32,371 nucleotides of DNA from a virus. The stretch spans positions 1 to 32,371 of IMG/VR virus record IMGVR_UViG_3300024346_000296; one strand, given 5' to 3'. The position numbers were made by a program, and so were the translations under genes. The notes beneath the pieces were generated by a model. The model was not told the origin of the DNA. It saw only the letters and a program-made list of their open reading frames with translations, and did no database searches. Within the stretch, counting starts at the first letter, position 1, and every line of letters begins with the position of its first letter. Shown piece by piece: positions 22,899 to 29,057 of this stretch.

Positions 22899-25297
22899 TT
22901 TACTTGTTTATTAATTTCGTCCCAAATATCGCCTTCATTTGTGACCGATTGGTCATCAATCAATTCAAAGTATCGGCCGCCGTGATCGCGTTCTTTTCTT
23001 AAATCTAATTTTTTAAACTTCGCATATTCCGAAATCCATTTCAAATATCTTCGCGATTCAAGTTCTTTCCAACCGTTCGTTTCTTGTTGGAACAATTGGA
23101 TTGAAGCGTTGTTGTAATGGCGAATATTGGATTCGATGTGGCCGTCGTTCACGAAGTCAAAGAAATCTTTGCTTGTCGCCTGGATGAATCTTTTCGAATC
23201 GGCGTTGATTGATATTGATTGTTTCAATCCGTACTTTAAAAACATTTGAAGATTCCGGATCATGTAATTGTCAAACCTTGACCAGTCATCAACCGACCAG
23301 GAATCAAACAACAAACGACCGTATAATTCAAGCGGCGATTTCTTCGCGTTGAAATATTGAAAGAATTCCAATTCGTGGCGTCTTCGGTCGTGACTTGATC
23401 CAGCGCCGGCAATAACATAATTCGTTGTAATAATTATTTTCGGCGACCTTTCAAATGGAATAAATATTTCATCCTTGTTTTTTCGGTTGACGGTTATTCC
23501 TTCCGATATCAAAGAAAATAATTGCTCAAAGTCAAAGTTCTTTTTCACGTCGTCGAACGCCAGGACTTGCGTATCTAAATTAACGCGTTGATAAACGAAG
23601 TCGCCTTTCGAATTGAAAGCTTTGCCGTCAATCTTTACAATCTTTCGAATATAAGACAAGGCCGTCAACATCAATGACTTTCCAGAACCGCCGTTGGCAT
23701 TGTCGTCGATTTCTTGGTCATTGAAAATAATTGCCTTTTGATCGGTCTTATCTTTGAACGTGTGCAATAAATATCCAAGCGTTGATTCAAGCGCCGTTAT
23801 TCGTTCCGGATTTTCGGCCGATACCTTTGAAATCAAATCTTGAAAGTCATTATTGTATTCATCAACTGGAATGAAGTCACGGTCTAAAATTTGATTTTCC
23901 CAAATATATCCTTCGACATCAATATACGATTGAAGAACGACGGAATTCTTGGTCACTTTTGCGACGCCATTTCGAAACGGAATCAATGAAATATCTTTTG
24001 TGTCTTGTAGCATCTTCAATCCAATCGAATCAATCATGTTTAAATGATTCTCGTTGAATAAGTAAACTGATTTCGAACAATAGTTCCAAACTTTTATTTC
24101 ACCGCGTGACATCAAGAATTGAAGAACGAAGTCTTTTATTTGATCGGCCGATGAAAGTCGAACTTTATTTTCTTGAACTCGGACAAATGTTGGTTTTTCA
24201 GCATTTTCCGGATAATACTTATTGAATCCATTCTTGACCAAAAATTCAGCATATTTCAACGGTTCAATTGTAATTGATTCGCCGGTCTTTTTTTGTTCAA
24301 TTATCCAAAAGATATCTTCGGAAGTTGCAAGATCCGTTTTGATATCGTCGATGACATCTTCATCAACATTCAATTGCTTTTTAATGTCGCGCAAATTTAC
24401 GCCTTGTTTCAATTTCAATTTAACTTTTTGAACCAAATCGACATTCTCAAAATATTTTATTCCTGGCGATGCTTTTTTGTACGCGCTTTTAATTGTCAAT
24501 ACCAATTCCGACAAAGTAAACGATTCGGATATGAAATTGGCCTTCAAATAATATTCGGCGGTATCTTTTGAAATATTGTATTCGCAAAAGCATGCAGCCA
24601 CCTTAAAAATATAAGCGTTTCTTGATCCTTCAATAAATGAACAACCAAAATCAAATTTCATTATTCGGTCAATGATTTTATCTTCGTCGGTCAATATGCA
24701 AGTTGGCGCTTTTTCAGTGAAGTCGAATCCTTTTTCTTGTTCGATGTCGGTGAATTCTTGACAAAATTCGTTGATGTAAGCTTGCGGATCAAATGATTCA
24801 AAACATACCCTTGAAACGTTGCATGAAGTTTTATCAAAGTAGTCACTTTGTATGTACTTTTCGAACGATTGGAATCTTCGTTTATGTTCGTCCTTGGTTG
24901 ATTTTGGAATCTTAATAACTACCTTCAATCCTTTTCCACCTGGCGAAGTGAATACCAAATAAACAAACGGACAATTTTGCAATTTTTGCCGTTCGTTATC
25001 CATTGTGACGGCATCCGGATAATCGTCGAAATCCAAAACACAAAGGCCGGAATGTTCAACAAGGCCGTTGTCGTTTCGTTCGTTGAATGTTCCGTTGAAC
25101 ATAATGGCCAATAGTGAATTTTTCATCGCGCGATGTTCTTCGGAATTTTCATCCATTGCACGAAGACGGTCAATCTTTTTATTTAGATCGGAATAACCGT
25201 TCTTTATTCGTTCGTAAACATCAAGAATCGTCAAAGTATATGGCGTTTCTTTGCTATTAAATAAACTTTTAAAGACGGAAAGTTTTGGAATGTTCAT
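22895..25297 (-). CDS. Primase-helicase (BT4734-like N-terminus and SF3-type helicase)
   Basis: This 800-aa protein has an N-terminal prim-pol-like part (LCVLDFDDYPD near residue 86, FTSPGGKGLKVVIKIP near 116, NVSRVCFESFDP near 160), as in VirE/BT4734 proteins. The middle is helical. The C-terminal ATPase has Walker A GGSGKS (about 535), Walker B VLAFDD (about 575) and KIIITTNYV (about 619). It should unwind origin DNA and lay primers. It follows a promoter and a structured leader (25309-25384) behind the repeat array, which suggests the array controls or feeds this gene. It starts at ATG 25297 with a TAAACATG leader. Confidence 0.9.
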   Translation of the reverse strand: MNIPKLSVFKSLFNSKETPYTLTILDVYERIKNGYSDLNKKIDRLRAMDENSEEHRAMKNSLLAIMFNGTFNERNDNGLVEHSGLCVLDFDDYPDAVTMDNERQKLQNCPFVYLVFTSPGGKGLKVVIKIPKSTKDEHKRRFQSFEKYIQSDYFDKTSCNVSRVCFESFDPQAYINEFCQEFTDIEQEKGFDFTEKAPTCILTDEDKIIDRIMKFDFGCSFIEGSRNAYIFKVAACFCEYNISKDTAEYYLKANFISESFTLSELVLTIKSAYKKASPGIKYFENVDLVQKVKLKLKQGVNLRDIKKQLNVDEDVIDDIKTDLATSEDIFWIIEQKKTGESITIEPLKYAEFLVKNGFNKYYPENAEKPTFVRVQENKVRLSSADQIKDFVLQFLMSRGEIKVWNYCSKSVYLFNENHLNMIDSIGLKMLQDTKDISLIPFRNGVAKVTKNSVVLQSYIDVEGYIWENQILDRDFIPVDEYNNDFQDLISKVSAENPERITALESTLGYLLHTFKDKTDQKAIIFNDQEIDDNANGGSGKSLMLTALSYIRKIVKIDGKAFNSKGDFVYQRVNLDTQVLAFDDVKKNFDFEQLFSLISEGITVNRKNKDEIFIPFERSPKIIITTNYVIAGAGSSHDRRRHELEFFQYFNAKKSPLELYGRLLFDSWSVDDWSRFDNYMIRNLQMFLKYGLKQSISINADSKRFIQATSKDFFDFVNDGHIESNIRHYNNASIQLFQQETNGWKELESRRYLKWISEYAKFKKLDLRKERDHGGRYFELIDDQSVTNEGDIWDEINKQVK

Positions 25298-25308
25298 GTT
25301 TAGTCATT

Positions 25309-25384
25309 AAAAAAAGCCAAGAACCTTTCCCGGATGCAGTCGGTACTCGGTTAATGGCCTTAAAAATTTTGTTTGCTGCATCTA
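25309..25384 (-). ncRNA. Structured leader or small RNA with terminator-like end
   Basis: From about 25384 the minus-strand RNA contains a hairpin with arms at 25350-25342 and 25325-25317. The 9-position stem has one G-U pair and one U-U mismatch, with a 16-nt loop. A U7 run follows at 25315-25309. The loop holds CTGCATC (25339-25333), complementary to GATGCAG at 25382-25376 in the 5' part. A 7-bp pseudoknot or a competing fold is therefore possible. It could be an attenuator for the primase-helicase gene or an independent RNA of about 75 nt. Confidence 0.6.
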
Positions 25385-25390
25385 ACTTCG

Positions 25391-25423
25391 TAAAGGTAAT
25401 TAAAATTTTCAATAATTTGCAAA
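25391..25423 (-). promoter_or_regulatory. Promoter for leader RNA / primase-helicase
   Basis: On the minus strand a TTTG box (25423-25420) is followed after 21 bases by TACCTTTA (25398-25391), one mismatch from the Bacteroidetes -7 consensus TAnnTTTG. The predicted start near 25384 precedes the helicase start codon by about 87 bases. It lies just downstream of the GTGACGAT array. Confidence 0.6.
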
Positions 25424-25434
25424 TATGTTTAAAA

Positions 25435-25704
25435 CGTGACGATAATGTTCATTTCGTGACGATAAATCTTGTATCGTCACGTTTATTGTCACGGCTAATA
25501 ATCAACCTCACATTGACTTTCCGACCGAGCGTGACGATGTGACGATAAATTTCAAAAAAATTGAGATAAAAAACCACTTTTTCAATTTTAATAGAATCTC
25601 TCATTGTTTTGCTATCGTCACCGTCACGCTTTGACCTTGTTTTGTTACTGGAATTGACTTTCAAGCCGTGACAATGGATGTTTGTATCGTCACGCATCGT
25701 CACG
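25435..25704. repeat. Array of GTGACGAT repeats (iterons), candidate origin or operator
   Basis: About 11 copies of (C)GTGACGAT(A) or its reverse complement lie within 270 bp. Plus-orientation copies are at 25435, 25455, 25530 and 25539. Reverse copies are at 25472, 25613, 25685 and 25695. Degenerate copies are at 25486, 25622 and 25666. Two copies (25531-25538, 25539-25546) are perfectly tandem. The gap 25549-25612 is very AT-rich with an 8-bp inverted repeat (25557-25564 and 25582-25589). The last copies lie inside the end of the DnaA-like gene. This resembles a phage/plasmid origin or a multi-site operator. Confidence 0.8.
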
Positions 25705-26070
25705 CGTATAAATGTTTTGATTGATTCGGCGCTTAATTTTGCATAAATCTTGAAAATTCTTTGCGTTTTCAACATCTTCAATCAAATTTCTTTTCTCAAA
25801 AAACAAAGTTTTGTCATTGAATTCCTGGAATAAATCTTTGGTATGCAACAAATAAAATTCATCATTTTGACTTTCAAAAATTTCCGCTTGTTTGATTCCG
25901 TGAATAATTGTGGCGTGATGCTTGTTAAAAATTTCAGCAATTTCACGCAAATAAAATTTTTGCTTTCTTAAATAGCAATAAAAAAACCACCTTCTATAAA
26001 CTTTTTCCGGCCGATTACAATTTTTTTTCAATTGTTCATCTTCAATAATTTGTTTAATTCTTTGTATCAT
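25690..26070 (-). CDS. DnaA domain IV-like DNA-binding protein, candidate replication initiator
   Basis: This 126-aa protein has a core KQKFYLREIAEIFNKHHATI followed by IHGIKQAEIF, matching the DnaA signature (F-x-K/R-x-H-A/S-T-I/V-I-x-x-x-x-K). No ATPase domain is present; it consists of an HTH plus a helical tail. In phages such proteins bind origin sequences and recruit replication proteins. Its gene runs directly into the GTGACGAT array and is followed by the primase-helicase gene, so it is the natural candidate to bind the repeats. It overlaps the upstream microprotein stop by ATGA. It could equally act as a transcription regulator of the region. Confidence 0.78.
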   Translation of the reverse strand: MIQRIKQIIEDEQLKKNCNRPEKVYRRWFFYCYLRKQKFYLREIAEIFNKHHATIIHGIKQAEIFESQNDEFYLLHTKDLFQEFNDKTLFFEKRNLIEDVENAKNFQDLCKIKRRINQNIYTRDDA

Positions 26071-26213
26071 AGCGTTTCAACTTTTAAAATTAGTGGTCTA
26101 TATAAATCCATTTTTATAATTGCGTGGTCGCGATCGTACGCTTCCAATATTCGAACTCCTAAACGTTTTTTTCCACCCTCAAAGTAATTAAATGTTATTT
26201 TAAATCGTTTCAT
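26067..26213 (-). CDS. Small basic protein, 48 aa
   Basis: It lies between two genes with ATGA overlaps at both ends, which strongly supports translation. The product starts MKRFKITFNYFEGGKKRLGV and ends with LILKVETL. It is beta/alpha in character and basic. The family is not recognised; it may assist the DnaA-like protein encoded next. Confidence 0.65.
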   Translation of the reverse strand: MKRFKITFNYFEGGKKRLGVRILEAYDRDHAIIKMDLYRPLILKVETL

Positions 26214-26443
26214 TTGTCTTGTTGTTTAAAGGTTTTGTTATAGTATTGTTCTGCATATTCAAATGCATTTAAGTCTAAAGCATTACACCAAGTATCAATT
26301 ATCTGTTGCTTCATCATCTGTTTTGCTTGTTGATATATTTGAACTTGTTTTATTAAATATTCATTTTCATTAATATTTCCTATTGTGTAATTAATTTTTA
26401 AGTAATTTATTTCTTTACAATACCAATCTAATGCTGTTTTCAT
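26210..26443 (-). CDS. Hypothetical 77-aa early protein, paralog-like family
   Basis: It begins MKTALDWYCKEINYLKINYT and ends AEQYYNKTFKQQDK, with QAKQMMKQQIIDTWCNAL in the middle. The same frame of motifs (K-T-A-x-x-W, A-K-x-M/E-x-Q, YN-x-TF) appears in the gene at 27248-27484, so the two look like paralogs. Similar proteins are frequent in Flavobacterium and Bacteroides phages. It is preceded by the repeated early leader (26441-26464). Confidence 0.68.
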   Translation of the reverse strand: MKTALDWYCKEINYLKINYTIGNINENEYLIKQVQIYQQAKQMMKQQIIDTWCNALDLNAFEYAEQYYNKTFKQQDK

Positions 26444-26464
26444 TCTATTCTGATTTAAAGGTTA
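26441..26464 (-). repeat. Repeated early-gene leader, copy A
   Basis: On the plus strand it starts CATTCTATTCTGATTTAAAG, then GTTA. It covers the start codon and the 5' leader of the gene at 26443. Near-identical copies lie at 26674-26697 and 27244-27266, with diverged copies at 26907-26930 and 27004-27027. Confidence 0.85.
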
Positions 26465-26676
26465 ATTATTTCTTGTTTTACTTCTTTATAATATTCAATG
26501 GCATTAAAAGTTGTATAAAATACATTACCATTAGTTAATGTGCCAAATGACTTCAAAATTTCATCAACTAAAATCAATGCACATTTTTTTGCTTGGTTAG
26601 AATCTTTATGTTTCCAACCCTCTAAAATTGGTAAATATTTCCAAACTAATTCTTTTGCTTTTTCTTTCGGTGTCAT
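26455..26676 (-). CDS. Hypothetical 73-aa early protein
   Basis: It begins MTPKEKAKELVWKYLPILEG, followed by KKCALILVDEILKSF and a terminal EYYKEVKQEIINL. This matches a small protein family widely found in Bacteroidetes phages, of unknown function. The last codons (NL-stop) lie inside the leader repeat of the next gene, so gene end and leader repeat are fused. Confidence 0.72.
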   Translation of the reverse strand: MTPKEKAKELVWKYLPILEGWKHKDSNQAKKCALILVDEILKSFGTLTNGNVFYTTFNAIEYYKEVKQEIINL

Positions 26677-26697
26677 TCTATTCTGATTTAAAGGTTA
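26674..26697 (-). repeat. Repeated early-gene leader, copy B
   Basis: Identical to copy A over at least 23 bases; it covers the start and leader of the gene at 26676. Confidence 0.85.
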
Positions 26698-26909
26698 TTA
26701 GGTTTAAATTCAATCAATTTAAAGTATGTTTTTTTACTGAAAACTGCTATCATTCCATTATTAAATTCAGCAACTAAATCATCTGTGAAAACGCCAATAC
26801 ATTTATCTATTGAATTACTTGGTTTGTTGTAAATAAAATCTCCAACTTCAATGTCATCATTTGAAATTATGTACTTTTTACCTTTGTGTAATTTTATATC
26901 TGTTTCCAT
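26688..26909 (-). CDS. Hypothetical 73-aa early protein, beta-rich
   Basis: It begins METDIKLHKGKKYIISNDDI, with a beta-rich segment GVFTDDLVAEFNNGMIAVFS. It is possibly an SH3-like or small beta barrel. No family is recognised. It is preceded by a diverged copy of the repeated leader. Confidence 0.6.
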   Translation of the reverse strand: METDIKLHKGKKYIISNDDIEVGDFIYNKPSNSIDKCIGVFTDDLVAEFNNGMIAVFSKKTYFKLIEFKPNNL

Positions 26910-26930
26910 TTTATTTTGATTAAAGGTTAA
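26907..26930 (-). repeat. Repeated early-gene leader, diverged copy
   Basis: It starts CATTTTATTTTGATTAAAGG on the plus strand. It covers the start and leader of the gene at 26909 and differs from copies A and B at a few positions, including one deleted base. Confidence 0.7.
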
Positions 26931-27006
26931 TATCTTTTGTAAACACTATAAATCCAACTATAAATCCAATTAAACAGGATATTAAACACATCATTATACA
27001 TTCCAT
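26920..27006 (-). CDS. Membrane microprotein, 28 aa
   Basis: It starts MECIMMCLISCLIGFIVGFI and ends VFTKDINL. It is almost entirely one transmembrane helix, with Cys residues near the N-terminus. It is preceded by a copy of the leader repeat (27004-27027), and its last codons form the start of the next leader, as for its neighbours. The leader makes it likely to be translated. Confidence 0.55.
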   Translation of the reverse strand: MECIMMCLISCLIGFIVGFIVFTKDINL

Positions 27007-27027
27007 TCTATTCTGATTTAAAAATTA
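27004..27027 (-). repeat. Repeated early-gene leader, variant copy
   Basis: It starts CATTCTATTCTGATTTAAAA on the plus strand. It is identical to copies A and B over 19 of the first 20 bases and precedes the 28-codon gene. Confidence 0.8.
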
Positions 27028-27246
27028 ATAAATTTCTTCACCACATTTAAGTGGTGTGCCATCCGAATTAAAAATTTGAATTGTTCCTTCTCTATGTCCT
27101 AATGTTTTATAAACAAATCCATTTTCACATTCAATTGAATAACTCCAATGCATACCTTCTTCATAAGGTTTCTTTTTTGATTCGCAATATCCTTCTAAAA
27201 AAAGAAGTCCGATTATTGCCACGCTGATAATTAGTGTTTGTTTCAT
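27025..27246 (-). CDS. Small secreted or membrane-anchored protein, 73 aa
   Basis: The start at 27246 (MKQTLIISVAIIGLLFLEGY) gives a signal-peptide-like or N-terminal anchor segment of about 18 hydrophobic residues. A short polar domain follows with GFVYKTLGHREGTIQIFNSD. A longer upstream reading to 27309 is rejected. The function is unknown; an envelope effect such as superinfection exclusion is possible but unproven. Confidence 0.6.
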   Translation of the reverse strand: MKQTLIISVAIIGLLFLEGYCESKKKPYEEGMHWSYSIECENGFVYKTLGHREGTIQIFNSDGTPLKCGEEIY

Positions 27247-27266
27247 TCTATTCTGATTTAAAGGTT
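27244..27266 (-). repeat. Repeated early-gene leader, copy C
   Basis: Identical to copies A and B over 23 bases; it covers the start and leader of the gene at 27246. Confidence 0.85.
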
Positions 27267-27484
27267 TCGTTAAATAATTTAATTGCATACATTTCAGAGG
27301 TTTCATCAAAAATTAAATTGCTTTCTTTGGCTCTTGATTTATATCCATTAACAAAGTCTTTTTTTCTCTGCTCAAATTCCATTTCTTTGGCTTGATTAAA
27401 TTCACTATACAAAGTCAAATCAATACCATGATTTTGTTTAAGAACATTAGCTAACCATTCTACTGCCGTTTTTTTATCGTTCAT
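27248..27484 (-). CDS. Hypothetical 78-aa early protein, paralog of the 26210 gene
   Basis: It begins MNDKKTAVEWLANVLKQNHG and ends YAIKLFNETFKSE, sharing motif order with the gene at 26210-26443. The start at 27484 overlaps the upstream stop by 11 bases. The C-terminal codons run through the leader repeat of the next gene, so the repeat is also coding here, in another frame than in the other genes. Confidence 0.7.
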   Translation of the reverse strand: MNDKKTAVEWLANVLKQNHGIDLTLYSEFNQAKEMEFEQRKKDFVNGYKSRAKESNLIFDETSEMYAIKLFNETFKSE

Positions 27485-27662
27485 CTTCAAAAGTTTTATT
27501 ATTGTTAAAATCTTGTTCGTTTAAATAGTCAAGGTAAAGTTGAATATTGAAACTGCCGCCTTTGTCTTCTTTTACTGATTGATTCCGCCACCACCGAACG
27601 CAAGCCATTACATTCGGCCGGATTGGTGTAAATTCGTTTTCTTGGATTTTTTGTGTTTTCAT
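27474..27662 (-). CDS. Hypothetical 62-aa early protein
   Basis: The start at 27662 (MKTQKIQENEFTPIRPNVMA) follows a clear AAACTAAACAAATG leader; upstream in-frame starts fall in the previous gene. The product has CVRWWRNQSVKEDKGG. The family is not recognised. Confidence 0.6.
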   Translation of the reverse strand: MKTQKIQENEFTPIRPNVMACVRWWRNQSVKEDKGGSFNIQLYLDYLNEQDFNNNKTFEDER

Positions 27663-27672
27663 TTGTTTAGTT

Positions 27673-27996
27673 TTAGTTTTCATTAAAATAATCGTCGTCA
27701 AGTTCTTTACTTTCCAACCATTCATCAATTCCGTAATAAATCAAATCTTGAAGAACAATGTCTTCAATTGCGGATTTCACTTCGCGCATTTCTTCGCTGC
27801 TCGGAAAGTATGGATGACAAACGCCGTTGATCCATTGTTGACAATCTTCGGCGTAAACGTCAATTTTTGCTTCGCATTCATCTTCATTATAATTAATAAA
27901 TTCCCAACTAAAATTTAAGTGGAATTCGATGTTGTCAATTTCGTAATAAATGCAAACGTTGTTGCGGTCGATAAATTCAATGTCTTCAATATTCAT
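27673..27996 (-). CDS. Hypothetical 107-aa acidic early protein
   Basis: It begins MNIEDIEFIDRNNVCIYYEI, with a beta-rich N-terminal half and an acidic helical C-terminal half (EMREVKSAIEDIVLQDLIYY, then ESKELDDDYFNEN). The very acidic character suggests an inhibitor or DNA mimic, as in many early phage proteins, but this is speculation. No family is recognised. Confidence 0.62.
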   Translation of the reverse strand: MNIEDIEFIDRNNVCIYYEIDNIEFHLNFSWEFINYNEDECEAKIDVYAEDCQQWINGVCHPYFPSSEEMREVKSAIEDIVLQDLIYYGIDEWLESKELDDDYFNEN

Positions 27997-28007
27997 TTTT
28001 CTTCGTT

Positions 28008-28145
28008 TTAAAGATTAGTTAAATAGCAAAATGTATAAATAGCCACCCAAAACAAAACGAACACAATAGACGTGTTTAAAATGTCCTTATGCTCGTCCGT
28101 TACTGGCGTAAAGTAATAAATTAGATTGTTTAGTTTAGTTTTCAT
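28008..28145 (-). CDS. Membrane microprotein, 45 aa
   Basis: It starts MKTKLNNLIYYFTPVTDEHK and contains SIVFVLFWVAIYTFCYLTNL, a single membrane helix at the C-terminus. It lies in the gap between two early genes, 4 bases from the upstream stop, and is preceded by an AACTAAATT-type leader. The stop falls 11 bases before the next start. Confidence 0.55.
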   Translation of the reverse strand: MKTKLNNLIYYFTPVTDEHKDILNTSIVFVLFWVAIYTFCYLTNL

Positions 28146-28148
28146 AAT

Positions 28149-28352
28149 TTAGTTTTTAAAAATGTTGAACGCGGTTTCAATTTCATTTAAGTTTTCGTCG
28201 GGAATAAATGTCGCCATTGTTTGAATAATCAAATGTAATTGGTGAGTAGTTAAGGAATTTTCAGCTTGTTGCTTTTCTAAAAAGTCAAGCGTTTCAATAA
28301 ATTTTTTCATTTGTTCAGTTTTGAAAGTTATTAAATAATTTTGCGTTTTCAT
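28149..28352 (-). CDS. Hypothetical 67-aa early protein
   Basis: It begins MKTQNYLITFKTEQMKKFIE and contains FLEKQQAENSLTTHQLHLII. It is helical. It is preceded by the ACTAAACAAATG leader element shared with several early genes. No family is recognised. Confidence 0.6.
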   Translation of the reverse strand: MKTQNYLITFKTEQMKKFIETLDFLEKQQAENSLTTHQLHLIIQTMATFIPDENLNEIETAFNIFKN

Positions 28353-28356
28353 TTGT

Positions 28357-28551
28357 TTAGTCGTTTAGTTTTAGAAATTTTTCGTAATCGGAAAGCAAGT
28401 TTATTAAACTTGTTGTTTGTGATTCATTGAATGTTTTAGTTAATGTCTTAATAAATTTTTCAGCGTTTTTTTGTCTTATTAATTTTTCAAATGATTCAAG
28501 TACATTCGCGCCGTTAAATTTTAATTCGTAATTTTTTTCTTGGTTTGTCAT
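28357..28551 (-). CDS. Hypothetical 64-aa protein, first early gene
   Basis: It begins MTNQEKNYELKFNGANVLES and is helical (FEKLIRQKNAEKFIKTLTKT). It is the first gene after the strong promoter at 28575-28606 and therefore probably the first made on infection. The role is unknown. Confidence 0.62.
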   Translation of the reverse strand: MTNQEKNYELKFNGANVLESFEKLIRQKNAEKFIKTLTKTFNESQTTSLINLLSDYEKFLKLND

Positions 28552-28574
28552 GTTGTTTAGTTTAAATTATTTTT

Positions 28575-28606
28575 CAAATCTACGGCGGTAATTTCATATA
28601 TGCAAA
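28575..28606 (-). promoter_or_regulatory. Strong early promoter
   Basis: On the minus strand a -33 TTTG (28606-28603) is followed after 20 bases by TAGATTTG (28582-28575), a perfect TAnnTTTG. It lies about 17 bases before the ATG of the first early gene. This is the clearest promoter in the genome. Confidence 0.75.
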
Positions 28607-28663
28607 TTATTATAAACATTTTTTTTAAATAATGCACTATTAATAATCATTCTAAATAAGGAA

Positions 28664-28691
28664 CAAAGGTAAAAATGGACATATTTTGTCC
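28664..28691 (-). promoter_or_regulatory. Second -7 box with adjoining inverted repeat
   Basis: TACCTTTG (28671-28664) matches the -7 consensus. Just upstream lies the inverted repeat GGACA-TATTT-TGTCC (28677-28691), in the place where the spacer or a repressor would sit. No good -33 box was seen, so an activator may be needed. Confidence 0.45.
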
Positions 28692-29018
28692 TCATGTATA
28701 GAAAACGCGAAAATTTGAACATGAAAATTAAGGATAAAACCTTAAAAAATTCTAATTAAATAAGGTAATCGCCTGAATAACGCTAAATAAAATTAACGAA
28801 AGACGGTTGTAAAATTCCGTCACTAAATCGGATATATGTTGTTTATGTTGGAAAAAAATGTCACATATATTAGCCAAAACGTGACAAATGGCGGTTAATT
28901 GGATAATATATTAGTCAATTTGTGTCGCAAATATAGTATATATTTACCCCTTGATACCTTACAATTTATTAGATATAACTTATAATACAACGATTATTTT
29001 AGCGAAAGGGGGTACGCA

Positions 29019-29054
29019 AAATGTCAAGTTTATTGCTTAAAAAACTGGACATTT
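29019..29054 (-). terminator. Hairpin at the end of the late operon
   Basis: The arms at 29019-29031 and 29042-29054 pair over 13 positions with one A-G mismatch and a 10-nt loop. It sits just after the stop of the gene at 29058. The minus-strand 3' side has only a short T-run, so it is a weak terminator or a processing hairpin. Confidence 0.6.
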
Positions 29055-29057
29055 ATT

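Larger units (their letters stand above)
28552..29057. other. 506-bp AT-rich intergenic control region
   Basis: No credible ORF. It holds the early promoter (28575-28606), a second -7 box with an inverted repeat (28664-28691), GTGAC-like half-sites (28818, 28860, 28880) resembling the main repeat array, an inverted repeat ACGG...CCGT (28803-28820), and a hairpin next to the late operon end (29019-29054). It separates the end of the late operon from the start of the early operon on the circular map. Confidence 0.8.

Noticed and set aside
25435-25704. CRISPR array
   Set aside because: The repeats are 8-10 bases, in both orientations with irregular spacing, and no cas genes are present.
25449-25781. 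110-codon minus-strand ORF over the repeat array
   Set aside because: It is built from the GTGACGAT repeats and the shadow of the DnaA-like gene. The sequence has no domain and the reading is explained by the repeats.
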